A model generated the notes under the pieces. The model had not been told where the DNA came from and searched no databases. It saw only the letters and a list, made by a program, of their open reading frames with translations. A stretch of DNA of 64,000 nt from Candidatus Borrelia undatumii (GTDB lineage Bacteria; Spirochaetota; Spirochaetia; Borreliales; Borreliaceae): assembly GCF_020882015.2 (NCBI RefSeq), contig NZ_CP086555.2, forward strand, positions 186,001 to 250,000, written 5' to 3'. The position numbers and the translations under genes are program-made. How positions within the stretch are numbered: the stretch's first letter is position 1; every line of letters starts with the position of its first letter. This document shows positions 37,799 to 47,860 of the stretch, piece by piece.

Positions 37799-39053
37799 GT
37801 GGTATATAGTCAAATCCAGTATATTTAAACAAATTCCTAGGAATTCTAACGCCACCCTTTTCATCTTGAAAATTCTCAATTATAGCAATAATGGCTCTTG
37901 TTGAAGCTATTGCCGTTCCATTCACCATGTGCACAAACTTATTCTGACCATCTTCTTTATATCTAATCTTAAGGCGCCTTGACTGATAATCTGTACAATT
38001 CGAAGTTGAAGTTACCTCACCATATTCTCCTCTACCTGGCATCCAAGCTTCAATATCATACTTCTTATAAACTGGAGCACCAAGATCAAAGGTACAAATA
38101 TTTAATACTCTGTATGGGATCTCAAGATCGCTAAAAATCTCCTCCTCTAATGCCAAAAATTCATTATGAATGCGTTCAGAATCTTCGCTCCTGCAAACAC
38201 AAAACATTTCAACCTTACTAAATTGGTGCACCCTATAAAGACCCCTAGAAAATTGCCCAGCAGCTCCAGCTTCTTTCCTAAAACAATGAGAAAGTCCTGC
38301 CATTCTTATTGGAGCCTTAAGATCAAGTATTGTATTACAATAATATCCACCCAGGGTAATCTCAGCCGTACCAATAAGGTACTTGTCCGTATTCTCAATT
38401 TTATAAATATTACTCTCACTTCCACGAGGATTGAAACCAATTCCATCAACTACAAATTCCCTTGCAACATCTGGTGTAGTAAACAAATCAAACCCTTTAC
38501 TCTTAAGTTTATTTAAAGCAAAGTTAATCAATGCAAGTTCTAACAAAACACCCTCATTTTTAAGATAATAAAACTTGTTACCGCTTACTTCACGTGCTCT
38601 TTCAAAATCAAAAAGACCCAACTTAACCCCAATTTCTAAATGATCCTTAGGCTTAAAGCTAAACTCTGGAATAGCTCCTGAAACTTTTATTAAAACATTT
38701 CCATCTTCACTATCGCTAACAGGTACATCGGGAGCAGAAATGTTTGGGATCTTCTTGTGTTCAACTAAAAGTTTAGACGTTATATGTTCCAATTTCTCTT
38801 CTAAAGCCATAATTTCTAATTTTAAAGTTCTTCCGCTTTCCACTAAAGCCTGCCTGTTAGCATCATCAACTTCTCCCTTCATCGCATTAGCGTTTTCATT
38901 CCTAGCAGAATTCAGCTCACTTATCCTAGTAACAAGCTTTCTACGTTCATCATCAAGAACAACCAAAATGTCAATATCTAGCTCAAGGCCTCTATCCTTA
39001 AGATTTTTACGAACAAGATCCCTATTATCTCTTATAAACTTCAAATCAAGCAC
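37788..39053 (-). CDS. serS: seryl-tRNA synthetase
   Basis: SerRS charges tRNA-Ser. An N-terminal coiled-coil arm (about 30-105) for the long variable arm of tRNA-Ser precedes the class II core, with motif 2 [21 protein letters not shown] and motif 3 [15 protein letters not shown]. The frame opens at 39083, but GTG 39053 follows GGGAG by 7 bases and starts with LDLKFIRDN, the usual SerRS N-terminus. It overlaps dusA, on the opposite strand, by 11 bases. Confidence 0.95.
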   Translation of the reverse strand: MLDLKFIRDNRDLVRKNLKDRGLELDIDILVVLDDERRKLVTRISELNSARNENANAMKGEVDDANRQALVESGRTLKLEIMALEEKLEHITSKLLVEHKKIPNISAPDVPVSDSEDGNVLIKVSGAIPEFSFKPKDHLEIGVKLGLFDFERAREVSGNKFYYLKNEGVLLELALINFALNKLKSKGFDLFTTPDVAREFVVDGIGFNPRGSESNIYKIENTDKYLIGTAEITLGGYYCNTILDLKAPIRMAGLSHCFRKEAGAAGQFSRGLYRVHQFSKVEMFCVCRSEDSERIHNEFLALEEEIFSDLEIPYRVLNICTFDLGAPVYKKYDIEAWMPGRGEYGEVTSTSNCTDYQSRRLKIRYKEDGQNKFVHMVNGTAIASTRAIIAIIENFQDEKGGVRIPRNLFKYTGFDYIPPRN

Positions 39054-39200
39054 CAGAGAACTCCCAACAATAAATTTAACCAAATCTAATTAAAACAAAA
39101 TAAAATTTATAAAATCGACTTATATTAATTAGCATAAGAATTATTATATAATAACTTGGGAATAATGTTGGGTTAACTTTACTACAGAGGGGGTTGGGTT

Positions 39201-39899
39201 ATTAAGGGTAAAAAAAAATTCGTTTTAATTTCTTTGTTGATGGTTCTTGTGGGTTGTGAGAAAAAACCTAAAAGTATCAATTTTAATGATACCAATGTAA
39301 GCTATGACCAAGCTGATGAGTTGATTATTACATCAATTTCCGCAGAAGAAGAGTCTGAATTATTTAAATATAAAATTAGGATACCTAGGGTAACAGGTGA
39401 CGTATCAAACAGCAACAACCTTCAAGAGTTCAATAGCGAGATCCAAAATTATGCAAATGAAACTGTCAAAAACTTGAAAGGTATAGCGCACAGCTCTGGA
39501 AAAGACCCTAGGAAACCAAGTTTAAAGCTGGATTATGAAATCTACCATGGATACGACGTCTATACAATAGTATTATCTGCAACTCAAGATATAAATGGAA
39601 TGTCCATTACAAACTGCAGAAGTTATTATATTAGCAACAATGGAGATTACATACACAACATAGACGAATTGATTGAAGTAGAGGAGGCCTTTCCTTTCTT
39701 CATGCACAAAATTAAAGAAAAATTACAATCAAACGACTTGCTTTTCGATTTACAGCAGGCAGTGATTTATTTTGAAAATAAAAGTATAGTCATCAAATTG
39801 CCTGCTTATGTATTCGATTTAAATGAAACAGAAAATATATTCGAATTTGATGAAGAGGAAATAGCAAAATACATTAAGGTTAAAATCGATAAAAAATGA
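39201..39899 (+). CDS. putative lipoprotein, probable ATT start
   Basis: The coding frame gives a lipoprotein signal: positively charged KGKKK, hydrophobic FVLISLLMVLVG and Cys in the lipobox LVGC. No ATG, GTG or TTG lies upstream of the KKK stretch in frame. The only reasonable start is ATT at 39201, 7 bases after AGAGGGGG. TTG at 39234 would cut the charged part away. The mature protein of about 205 residues is polar and acidic, with no domain recognised (BB0227 position). Its end overlaps the M16C gene by 4 bases. A TATAAT box lies near 39146. Confidence 0.7.
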   Translation: MKGKKKFVLISLLMVLVGCEKKPKSINFNDTNVSYDQADELIITSISAEEESELFKYKIRIPRVTGDVSNSNNLQEFNSEIQNYANETVKNLKGIAHSSGKDPRKPSLKLDYEIYHGYDVYTIVLSATQDINGMSITNCRSYYISNNGDYIHNIDELIEVEEAFPFFMHKIKEKLQSNDLLFDLQQAVIYFENKSIVIKLPAYVFDLNETENIFEFDEEEIAKYIKVKIDKK

Positions 39900-42817
39900 A
39901 GAGGAAAAAAAAATTCAGCTTAATATCAAGAACTTATCTAGAAGAATATGATGCTGAGGGGTGCTACTTTCAACACGAAAGTGGCCTGGAGGTATTTGAA
40001 CTTAAAAGCAATTCATTTAAAGAAAATGCTTTCGGCATAGCATTTAAAACAATTCCTTTAGATAATACTGGAGTTGCCCACATTTTGGAACACACGGTTT
40101 TCTGCGGTTCAAACAAATACAGGATAAAAGATCCTTTTCTTTATTTAATGAAAGGAAGCCTAAATACTTTCTTAAATGCAATGACATTTCCAGATAAGAC
40201 ATTATACCCAGCAGCTTCTACAATACAGAAGGACTATTTTAACTTATTTAAAGTATATGCTGACGCTGTTTTTAATCCGTTACTAAAAAAAGAAGCTTTC
40301 ATGCAAGAAGGTTACAATGTTAACCCTAATCACTTTAAATTATCTGGAATTGTATTAAATGAAATGAAGGGTGTTTACTCTAGTAAAAATTCCTTAATTA
40401 ATGAAATTTCAACCAATTCTTTATTTTGCGAGGGGACTTATAAGTATGACTCTGGAGGCAATCCTGTTGACATTATTGACCTTACATACGAAGAATTCAT
40501 TAAATTTTATAAAAAGCACTATACACTCGAGAATTGCAAAATATTTTTGTTTGGAAATATCGAAACTGATAAAAATCTCAATTTCATTGAAAAATATATA
40601 ATAAGACCGTACAAAAAAGAAAAATCGAATATCACTTTTAGCATAGACAAAGCAAAAAGATGGAAGCAGGGCAAAATATTGGATTATTTCATTCCAAAAG
40701 AAAATGAAAATACACTCGGAGTATATGCAATAAATTGGTTATGTGCTGATATCCAAGATATAGGAGAGAGTATTGGACTTGAAGTTTTATCGGAAATTCT
40801 CCTAGACGATTCTTGTCAATTCACCATAAACATATTAAAAAGCAATATTGGTGACGGGATAGACAACGTTAGTGGCATCAACACAGACATAAGAGAATGT
40901 GTGTTCTCGTTTGGCCTACAAAATGTGGTTCCAGGGAAAGTAGAGGAATTTAAAAATATGGTTTTCAGTGAACTTAAAAATCTTGTTGAAGTCAAGATTC
41001 CAAAAGAACTAATACAGGGGGTTCTTTTCGGCTACGAATTTGCATTAAAAGAGGAAAAGGGACAAGGACTTGCCATCTCATTGATAATTAAAAGCCTCAG
41101 GGGGTGGATGCATGGTATGCATCCGGATGATACCTTAAAAATCAATTGCCATTTAGATGCAATTAAAAGTAAACTAGAAAAGGGTGAGCTTTACTTTGAA
41201 AACCTAATAGAGAAATACCTACTACGTAACAATCATTACACATTAATCAATTTCATACCATCGGATAAGATCCTTAAGGAAATGGAAGAAAAGATAGAAA
41301 AGAAACTGATGGACAGAGAGATTAAGATTAAGCAAAACCCTGAAAAACTTTTAGAATTCACAAAGGACTACAATCAATTTAAAGATTATCAAAAAAAAAG
41401 AGATCCTAGATCTGATATTAATAAGCTTCCAATGCTTGAGATAGAAGACTTACCAAAAGAAGTTGAGAAGAGCTTGGATCTTAACGAAATACCAGAGCTT
41501 AGGGCACATACATTCGAATTAAAAAATAACAATAATATTTTTAATGTATACCTATTCTTTAGGTTAGATTTTTTAGAAAAAGAGGACTTTGTAATGCTCT
41601 CTTTATTCAGAAGAGCTATTCAAGATTTGTCTACCAAAAATTATTCTTATGTAGATATAAATAACAAAATTCAAAATACTTTGGGACAATTGAGCATATA
41701 TGAAAGTTACGAAGAAGACATTAATGGTAGAATTGTCAATTTGTTCAACATAGGCTTTAAATCATTTAATAACAAAATTGAAGAGTCTTTTATATTGATT
41801 AAAGAAATTTTGACTAACATAAATTTCAATGATTACGATAGACTCAAAGAGGTGGTATTAAGTCTTAAGAATGATTTTAAATCGATTTTAATCCCTAAAG
41901 GACATACTTTTGCAATAACGAGAGCAGAATCAAAGCTTAGTTTGAGTAAATACTTAAGAGAGCTTCAACTAGGAGTTACAGGAAGAGAATTTTGGCAGAA
42001 AATAAAAACAGATACGGAATCTTTAAAAGAACTTGCCTGTAGTTTAGAAGAGATAAAAAATAAAATAATTTTAAAAAATAATTTTTCATCTCTGCTTATG
42101 GGAGATACCAGTGATGTGATTAAAAAATTGGAAGGCGAGTTATTTATACTAAAAGAAAGTTTGATTGAAAAAATCTATACAAGTACTTTAACTACAATAC
42201 AGGCATTCGGTGAACCACTAAAAGAAATAATTATTATTCCATCAAAAATATCTTTTAATTGCATGAGCTTCTTGAGCTATAAGATAACGGATGAAAATTA
42301 TCCAAAAATAAACTTCTTGGCTCATATATTAAAGAGTGGAGTTTTCTGGGAAAAAATAAGGGTTATGGGTGGAGCATACGGAACATTTGCGTCGATTACA
42401 AATGGCATATTTTCTTTTGCATCATATAGGGATCCAAACTTTGTAAAAACATATCAGGCCTTTGCAAAGTCATTAGAAGAATTAGCTAGTAACAATAAAG
42501 TTAAAAACGAAGACCTATACACCTATTTGGTAGGATTAATCGGCCTTAGTACTAGTGTAAAAACAAGAGCCAGAGAGGTCCTTGAAAGTTACAAGAGAAA
42601 CCTTTTAAGCATTGGCGACGACCTGAGACAAAATATTAGAAATTCCTATTTCAAAATTACATCCAAAGACATTAAAAATACATCCGAAAGGGTGTTGAAC
42701 CAAATGGAACAAAAAAACAGTATGACCTCCCTCGTCAACAACGAGACCTACGAAAACGAAAAGGAAAAACTGGAAGAACTAATCGGAAAGAAATACAAAA
42801 TAAAGAAAATATACTAA
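39896..42817 (+). CDS. M16C (PreP-like) zinc peptidase
   Basis: The 973-residue protein is a member of the insulinase-like M16C family that digests peptides. The inverted zinc motif HxxEH is HILEH in GVAHILEHTVFCGS, and the family features KGSLNTFLNAMTFPDKTLYP and the C-terminal half with GGAYGTFASI are present. Distal Glu is likely in the LNEMKGVY segment. There is no signal peptide, so it is probably cytoplasmic. It starts within the stop of the lipoprotein gene (ATGA). Confidence 0.93.
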   Translation: MKRKKKFSLISRTYLEEYDAEGCYFQHESGLEVFELKSNSFKENAFGIAFKTIPLDNTGVAHILEHTVFCGSNKYRIKDPFLYLMKGSLNTFLNAMTFPDKTLYPAASTIQKDYFNLFKVYADAVFNPLLKKEAFMQEGYNVNPNHFKLSGIVLNEMKGVYSSKNSLINEISTNSLFCEGTYKYDSGGNPVDIIDLTYEEFIKFYKKHYTLENCKIFLFGNIETDKNLNFIEKYIIRPYKKEKSNITFSIDKAKRWKQGKILDYFIPKENENTLGVYAINWLCADIQDIGESIGLEVLSEILLDDSCQFTINILKSNIGDGIDNVSGINTDIRECVFSFGLQNVVPGKVEEFKNMVFSELKNLVEVKIPKELIQGVLFGYEFALKEEKGQGLAISLIIKSLRGWMHGMHPDDTLKINCHLDAIKSKLEKGELYFENLIEKYLLRNNHYTLINFIPSDKILKEMEEKIEKKLMDREIKIKQNPEKLLEFTKDYNQFKDYQKKRDPRSDINKLPMLEIEDLPKEVEKSLDLNEIPELRAHTFELKNNNNIFNVYLFFRLDFLEKEDFVMLSLFRRAIQDLSTKNYSYVDINNKIQNTLGQLSIYESYEEDINGRIVNLFNIGFKSFNNKIEESFILIKEILTNINFNDYDRLKEVVLSLKNDFKSILIPKGHTFAITRAESKLSLSKYLRELQLGVTGREFWQKIKTDTESLKELACSLEEIKNKIILKNNFSSLLMGDTSDVIKKLEGELFILKESLIEKIYTSTLTTIQAFGEPLKEIIIIPSKISFNCMSFLSYKITDENYPKINFLAHILKSGVFWEKIRVMGGAYGTFASITNGIFSFASYRDPNFVKTYQAFAKSLEELASNNKVKNEDLYTYLVGLIGLSTSVKTRAREVLESYKRNLLSIGDDLRQNIRNSYFKITSKDIKNTSERVLNQMEQKNSMTSLVNNETYENEKEKLEELIGKKYKIKKIY

Positions 42818-42843
42818 AAGACAATCAAAAAGAGATAATACCT

Positions 42844-43089
42844 TCAGGCCTTTTTATATTTCTTATTAAATCTATCGATCCTACCCGCTGCATCAACAAA
42901 CTTTTGCTGACCCGTGTAAAAAGGATGTGATTTGCTAGTAATCTCAACAGTAATCAAAGGATATTCCTTGTTATCGCTATACCTAACTGTCTCATTTGAA
43001 GCCAAAGTAGACCTAGTTAAAAACATTGAACCATTAGACCCATCCCTAAACACCACCAGCCCACTCACAGGGTGTATATCCTTTTTCAT
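42844..43089 (-). CDS. rpmE: 50S ribosomal protein L31, type B
   Basis: An 81-residue L31 that starts [10 protein letters not shown] and has [27 protein letters not shown]. It has no cysteine at all, so it is the zinc-free type B form (often named rpmE2). It lies 68 bases downstream of rho on the same strand and is convergent with the M16C gene. Confidence 0.95.
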   Translation of the reverse strand: MKKDIHPVSGLVVFRDGSNGSMFLTRSTLASNETVRYSDNKEYPLITVEITSKSHPFYTGQQKFVDAAGRIDRFNKKYKKA

Positions 43090-43157
43090 AAAACCTCTCT
43101 ATTAACCAATAAAAGTCTATTCCAGCTTAACTCAAATTTAAAACAAAGTCAATTTTA

Positions 43158-44696
43158 CTAATCTCCATTACTCATGGTCTTCAGAAAGATTTCATTATTT
43201 TTACTTTTTTTCATCTTTTCAACCAAAGCCTCAACGCCCTCATAATCATCAACACCACCCAAAATCTTTCTAATAAGTAAAATCTTAGAGCGCTCCTCCT
43301 CACTTAAAAGCAACTCTTCCTTCCTTGTGCCTGATTTCTTAATATTAATAGCAGGGAAAAGCCTCCTGTCTGCTAAACTCCTATCAAGGATTAATTCCAT
43401 ATTCCCAGTACTCTTAAACTCTTCAAAAATAACCTCGTCCATCCTACTTCCAGTATCAACTAAAGCTGTAGCTATAATAGTAAGGCTACCTCCCTCTTCA
43501 ATATTTCTAGCAGAACCAAAAAATCTCTTTGGCTTATGCAAAGCGTTAGAATCAACCCCCCCAGAAAGTATCTTGCCAGAAGTTGGCATGGTCTGATTAT
43601 AAGCCCTTGCAAGTCTTGTAATAGAATCCAAAAGAATAACAACATCTTTCTTATTCTCAACAAGCCTTTTTGCCTTCTCAATTACCATCTCTGCAACCTG
43701 CACATGCCTACTGGCTTGCTCATCAAAATTAGATGCAATTACCTCTCCCCTAACACTACGAATCATGTCAGTAACCTCTTCAGGCCTCTCATCAATGAGC
43801 AAAATCATCAAAATAATATCTGGATAATTAGTAGTTATCGCATTGGCTATTTTTTGAAGCAAAGTAGTTTTTCCCGCCTTGGGTGGCGAAACTATTAAAG
43901 CTCTTTGCCCTTTTCCAATAGGGGCAAAAAGATTAATAAGTCTTGTAGAAATATTACAATTCTCATATTCAAGATTCAACTTTGAGCTAGGATACAAAGG
44001 TGTCAAATTATCAAAAGGTATTCTGTTTTGCGCAAATGTGGGATCTTGATCATTAATACTCTTAATCTTGACCATAGCAAAAAATCTTTCACCGTCCCTT
44101 GGAGGCCTAATCTGCCCATATAAAATATCTCCCGTCCTTAAATTAAAAAGCCTAATCTGAGAAGGCGAAACATAAACATCATTACCTCCCGAGAGATAAG
44201 AATTAGATGCTGTGCGCAAAAACCCATACCCATCACTTAAAACATCAAGAACCCCCGTAAACAAAACACCAATATTATGTTCCGTTAATATCTTAACAAG
44301 CAAAAATATTAACTCCGTCTTTTTCATAGTTACTGCAATAGTATGATTTGTGCCAAGCCCTTCAACAACTTTCCTAACCTCAGTAATCGGCTTATCATAA
44401 AGAGTATTAATAATCGTACTATCCTTACCGCCTAAAAAATTAACAATGTTACCCTGTTCAAGTGTTTTAATACTGTTTTCCAGATCCGGACTAGATATAT
44501 CATAATCAAAATCCGACAATGCATTGTCTACCTTCAATCGCTCATTATCAGCTTTTCTGGGTGAGCTAGAAGCCTCCTTTTTAGCCAAAACTTTAACTAC
44601 CTTTCTTCTAGAATTATCTTCAATTTTTAACTCTTTAGAAGAATTCAAACGCTTCATTTCATCTTCTAAATCAAATTCCTCAAATCTTTTATCCAT
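43158..44696 (-). CDS. rho: transcription termination factor Rho
   Basis: Rho is a hexameric RNA helicase that ends transcription. The RNA-binding region ([22 protein letters not shown], about 145-165), Walker [12 protein letters not shown], Walker [19 protein letters not shown]-loop [21 protein letters not shown] and R-loop are all seen. The N-terminus is longer and more charged than in E. coli, giving 512 residues. SD GAGGAG precedes the start. Several convergent gene pairs in this window have no hairpin terminators, so Rho may matter here. Confidence 0.97.
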   Translation of the reverse strand: MDKRFEEFDLEDEMKRLNSSKELKIEDNSRRKVVKVLAKKEASSSPRKADNERLKVDNALSDFDYDISSPDLENSIKTLEQGNIVNFLGGKDSTIINTLYDKPITEVRKVVEGLGTNHTIAVTMKKTELIFLLVKILTEHNIGVLFTGVLDVLSDGYGFLRTASNSYLSGGNDVYVSPSQIRLFNLRTGDILYGQIRPPRDGERFFAMVKIKSINDQDPTFAQNRIPFDNLTPLYPSSKLNLEYENCNISTRLINLFAPIGKGQRALIVSPPKAGKTTLLQKIANAITTNYPDIILMILLIDERPEEVTDMIRSVRGEVIASNFDEQASRHVQVAEMVIEKAKRLVENKKDVVILLDSITRLARAYNQTMPTSGKILSGGVDSNALHKPKRFFGSARNIEEGGSLTIIATALVDTGSRMDEVIFEEFKSTGNMELILDRSLADRRLFPAINIKKSGTRKEELLLSEEERSKILLIRKILGGVDDYEGVEALVEKMKKSKNNEIFLKTMSNGD

Positions 44697-44784
44697 AATC
44701 TCCTCTATGAGACAAATTTTTAAGAAGGGTTCATAAAAAGAAATATTTAAACCATTAATAATTAAAATTATATCTAATGCTATT

Positions 44785-45195
44785 TCACTGAAAAGTATCT
44801 TTTATCTGCGAAACCGTAAAAGCGAACAAATCTATACTCTCATTGGATTTAACCATCTCACACTTACCATCAAAAACTATATTATCATTAATAAATATCT
44901 TTTTTGTCTTAATATCGCCATACATCTTACAACCACTATTTAAATAAACTTTGCTACTAGCGCTCACATTTCCCTTCAAAATCCCTTCAACTATCAAGGT
45001 ATCACAAGTCACCACATCAGTGATAACTTTGCTGTTTCTCCCTATAAAAAGCACCCCTCTTTCTGAAGATATCTCACCCTCAAAAGACGAATCAAGATAC
45101 AAGGAACCCTCAAACTTCAACTTACCTCTAAAAATCAAACTCGAATCTAGCCTACAATCCCACCTATAAACATCCCTTATATCAGAAGGCATCAA
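44785..45195 (-). CDS. bactofilin (cytoskeletal beta-helix protein)
   Basis: A 136-residue bactofilin: the repeat region [55 protein letters not shown] is a right-handed beta-helix pattern with hydrophobic residues every two. Bactofilins polymerise to help cell shape or place envelope enzymes. It follows hbb with no gap. A second bactofilin is at 61229-61777. Confidence 0.88.
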   Translation of the reverse strand: MMPSDIRDVYRWDCRLDSSLIFRGKLKFEGSLYLDSSFEGEISSERGVLFIGRNSKVITDVVTCDTLIVEGILKGNVSASSKVYLNSGCKMYGDIKTKKIFINDNIVFDGKCEMVKSNESIDLFAFTVSQIKDTFQ

Positions 45196-45522
45196 CTATC
45201 CCTTATATCCCCATACTCGCTCTTTTAAGTCCTTCCCTGGACGAAAATAAGCCACATGGTGATCCTCAACCCTAACATATTCGCCAGTCTGGGGATTGCG
45301 AGCATTCTGACGCCCCTTTCTCTTCCTAACCTCAAAAGTACCAAAAGACCTAAACTCTATTACATTATTAAGACAGAGCCTATTCTTAAGCTCCTCAAAA
45401 AAAGCATCAACCACAAGTTTTATACACTTCTTCTCAACTTTTTCCCCGCCACTCCTAATATTCAAATCTATCAGATCAACGATATCCGACTTAGTAACCT
45501 TGGGTCTCCTTGAAAAAGACAT
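45196..45522 (-). CDS. hbb: HU/IHF-type DNA-binding protein Hbb
   Basis: Hbb is the Borrelia HU/IHF protein, which bends DNA and is abundant in the nucleoid. It is 108 residues, with the DNA-binding arm signature [31 protein letters not shown]. It follows rpsT by 11 bases and abuts the bactofilin. SD AAGGAAA precedes the ATG. Confidence 0.96.
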   Translation of the reverse strand: MSFSRRPKVTKSDIVDLIDLNIRSGGEKVEKKCIKLVVDAFFEELKNRLCLNNVIEFRSFGTFEVRKRKGRQNARNPQTGEYVRVEDHHVAYFRPGKDLKERVWGYKG

Positions 45523-45533
45523 AAACCATTTCC

Positions 45534-45791
45534 TTATTTTAAAAGCAAAACACTCAAACTCGACTTCCTACGGGCAGCCCTATTTTTATGAATAATTCCC
45601 TTCCTAGCAGCAGTATCCAACTTCTTCGACACAAATCTAAAAAACTCCAAAGCCTCCTCTCTTCTCCCCTCTCTTAACATCCCAACACAACGTTTCTCTA
45701 CCGTCTTTAACTCACTCCTAACACCTGAATTCCTCAAATTTCTCCTTAAATTCTGCCGCGCTCTCTTCAATGCCGATGGACTATTTCCCAA
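45534..45791 (-). CDS. rpsT: 30S ribosomal protein S20
   Basis: An 85-residue S20 of the usual pattern ([40 protein letters not shown]). The start is TTG at 45791, six bases after AAGGAG. E. coli rpsT also uses UUG, where it is tied to self-repression by S20, so the weak start may serve the same purpose. Downstream are hbb and a bactofilin, probably in one transcript. Confidence 0.94.
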   Translation of the reverse strand: MGNSPSALKRARQNLRRNLRNSGVRSELKTVEKRCVGMLREGRREEALEFFRFVSKKLDTAARKGIIHKNRAARRKSSLSVLLLK

Positions 45792-45864
45792 ATCAAACTC
45801 CTTAATACAGCCAACATAGTAGTGAATAATATATCAACTAATCAAAATATAGTCAATCCACAAA

Positions 45865-46698
45865 TTAAGTTACCTTACTGCAATGTTCATAGACATACGC
45901 AAAAGAACTCTGCATAGAATAAGACATCCCCTTGTCGCTAATAAATATTCTATCAAGTCGCTTTCTTTTCTCAGAATTATCATCATAAACAAAAGACAAA
46001 CAACCATCCGTACTCAAACCAGGACTATGAAACGACACATTATGAAAAAATTTATAAAAATATTCTTTTCTGGCAAACAATTTTCTCTGGAAAACAGAAC
46101 TTTCTTTAAACTCATAAAAAATAACTAAATCCTTCATGGCTAAAATATCCCTTGCTAAAACCCTAATATCAATGAAAAAAATACACAAAAATATCACTAT
46201 ATTACTAAGCGAAATATAGTAAATAAAAAAGCTAATCAAAATTCGAAATGAAAGAGTCGCCAAATAGATACCAGACACATAATACCTAATCGGGAATTCT
46301 TGTGCTTTTACAACAAACAAATCGTTCCTCGTACTTTTAAGTTTCATGAAAAACTTAATTAAATATTTATTTCTCAAAAAACAAATTTTTATTTTCCGTC
46401 CGTTACTTAACCCTAAAATCAACATATTGTCCAATAACCTCTTCTTGATCCACAAGATATCACTAAAATCAAAATTCAATTTGGAATATAAACTCTTATA
46501 CAAAACACTATCATTTTTAAACTCAATATCGTAATAATATCTCAAGTAAGAAATCATTACAAAAATATTTATTAGTATTAAACAAAACACAAAAACAACA
46601 AACATATCTTTGTAGAGATAAATATAAAATACAGAGAACCCGACATTGAATACAAAAATAAAAAATAATCTGATTACATAAAAGTACAACTCACTCAT
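45865..46698 (-). CDS. membrane protein with two PH-like halves
   Basis: The 277-residue protein (BB0234 position) has two pairs of membrane helices at about 5-52 and 135-183. After each pair comes a polar section of about 70-90 residues. The first (YYYDIEFKNDSVLYKSLYS ... DILWIKKRLLDNMLILGLSNGRKI) resembles the bacterial PH-like (bPH2) pattern of other membrane proteins. The second is less clear. The role is unknown. The fold call is inference. Base use is like its neighbours. Confidence 0.65.
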   Translation of the reverse strand: MSELYFYVIRLFFIFVFNVGFSVFYIYLYKDMFVVFVFCLILINIFVMISYLRYYYDIEFKNDSVLYKSLYSKLNFDFSDILWIKKRLLDNMLILGLSNGRKIKICFLRNKYLIKFFMKLKSTRNDLFVVKAQEFPIRYYVSGIYLATLSFRILISFFIYYISLSNIVIFLCIFFIDIRVLARDILAMKDLVIFYEFKESSVFQRKLFARKEYFYKFFHNVSFHSPGLSTDGCLSFVYDDNSEKRKRLDRIFISDKGMSYSMQSSFAYVYEHCSKVT

Positions 46699-46720
46699 AT
46701 TGAAAACATTATCTCATTAT

Positions 46721-47827
46721 CTAAAGGTTAAATTTAAAGAAGATTATATCACCATCTTTTACTAAATAATCTTTCCCCTCAAGCCTAATCCTTCCCCTTT
46801 CCTTTAAATTTTGTATATTTTGAAATTCAATCAAATCGTCAAATGAATACACTTCTGCTCTAATAAAGCCTCTCTGAAAATCACTATGTATTATACCCGC
46901 AGCTTCCGGGGCTTTCATCCCATCAATAAAAGTCCAAGCTCTGACCTCCTGCACACCAGCGGTAAAATAGGTTCTAAGCCCGAGAGCATAATAAGTTTTC
47001 TTTATTAAATTATTCAGTCCACTATCCTTTATCCCCAAAGAAGCAAGCATCTCCTTCCTTGAATCCAAATCATCAACTTCAGCAAGTTCCGCCTCAATCT
47101 TGGCACACAAAATCAAATAATCATTACCTTCTCCTAAAGCAAGATCCTTTACGACATCTGTATATTTATTACCACAAATAGAATTTTCATCAACATTGCA
47201 CACATATATGGCCTTTTTGATAGTCAAAAGATTTAATGATTTAATAAACTCATTTTCAAACTCATCAAACACAAATTTAGATGCCAGCCTAACATCCATT
47301 AAATGCTCTTCAAGCCTCTTAAGCATCAAAACAGCCTTCTTCGAGATCTCACTAACCTTTTTATCAGCACTCTTAATCATCTTTTCATTCTTTAAGATAC
47401 TTTTCTGTACTGTAGCAAGATCTGCAAGACAAAGCTCTGTATTAATCGTGCCTATATCCCTTTCTGGATCTATACCCCCATCAACATGAATAACCTCTTC
47501 ATCTTCAAAACATCTAACCACATGAACAATAATGGAGACTTCACGGATATTGGCTAAAAACTTATTACCAAGCCCTTCACCCCTAGAAGATCCTCTAATA
47601 AGGCCAGCAATATCAACAAACTCCATTACAGCCGGTACAGTTTTTTTAGGAATAATTAAATTTACAATTTTCTCAAGCCTCTCATCAGGTACCTGTACTA
47701 TTCCTACATTTGGCTCAATAGTACAAAAAGGGTAATTGGCTACTTCTGTTTTTGACGATGTTAAAGACGAAAACAAAGTAGACTTACCCACATTAGGCAA
47801 ACCCACTATTCCTACGTTAAGTGACAT
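46721..47827 (-). CDS. ychF: ribosome-binding ATPase YchF
   Basis: A 368-residue Obg-family P-loop protein. GLPNVGKSTLFSSLT (Walker A), DIAGLIRGSSRGEGLGNKFL and the C-terminal TGS-like domain with GVQEVRAWTFIDGMKAPEAAGIIHSDFQRGFIRAEV are typical. The G4 site NVDEN suits ATP rather than GTP. YchF binds ribosomes and is linked to stress adaptation. ATG 47827 with GGGAG upstream gives the normal length; the frame is open to 47857. Confidence 0.95.
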   Translation of the reverse strand: MSLNVGIVGLPNVGKSTLFSSLTSSKTEVANYPFCTIEPNVGIVQVPDERLEKIVNLIIPKKTVPAVMEFVDIAGLIRGSSRGEGLGNKFLANIREVSIIVHVVRCFEDEEVIHVDGGIDPERDIGTINTELCLADLATVQKSILKNEKMIKSADKKVSEISKKAVLMLKRLEEHLMDVRLASKFVFDEFENEFIKSLNLLTIKKAIYVCNVDENSICGNKYTDVVKDLALGEGNDYLILCAKIEAELAEVDDLDSRKEMLASLGIKDSGLNNLIKKTYYALGLRTYFTAGVQEVRAWTFIDGMKAPEAAGIIHSDFQRGFIRAEVYSFDDLIEFQNIQNLKERGRIRLEGKDYLVKDGDIIFFKFNL

Positions 47828-47860
47828 AAATAAAACTCCCAAAAAAAGACAAATCAAGAC

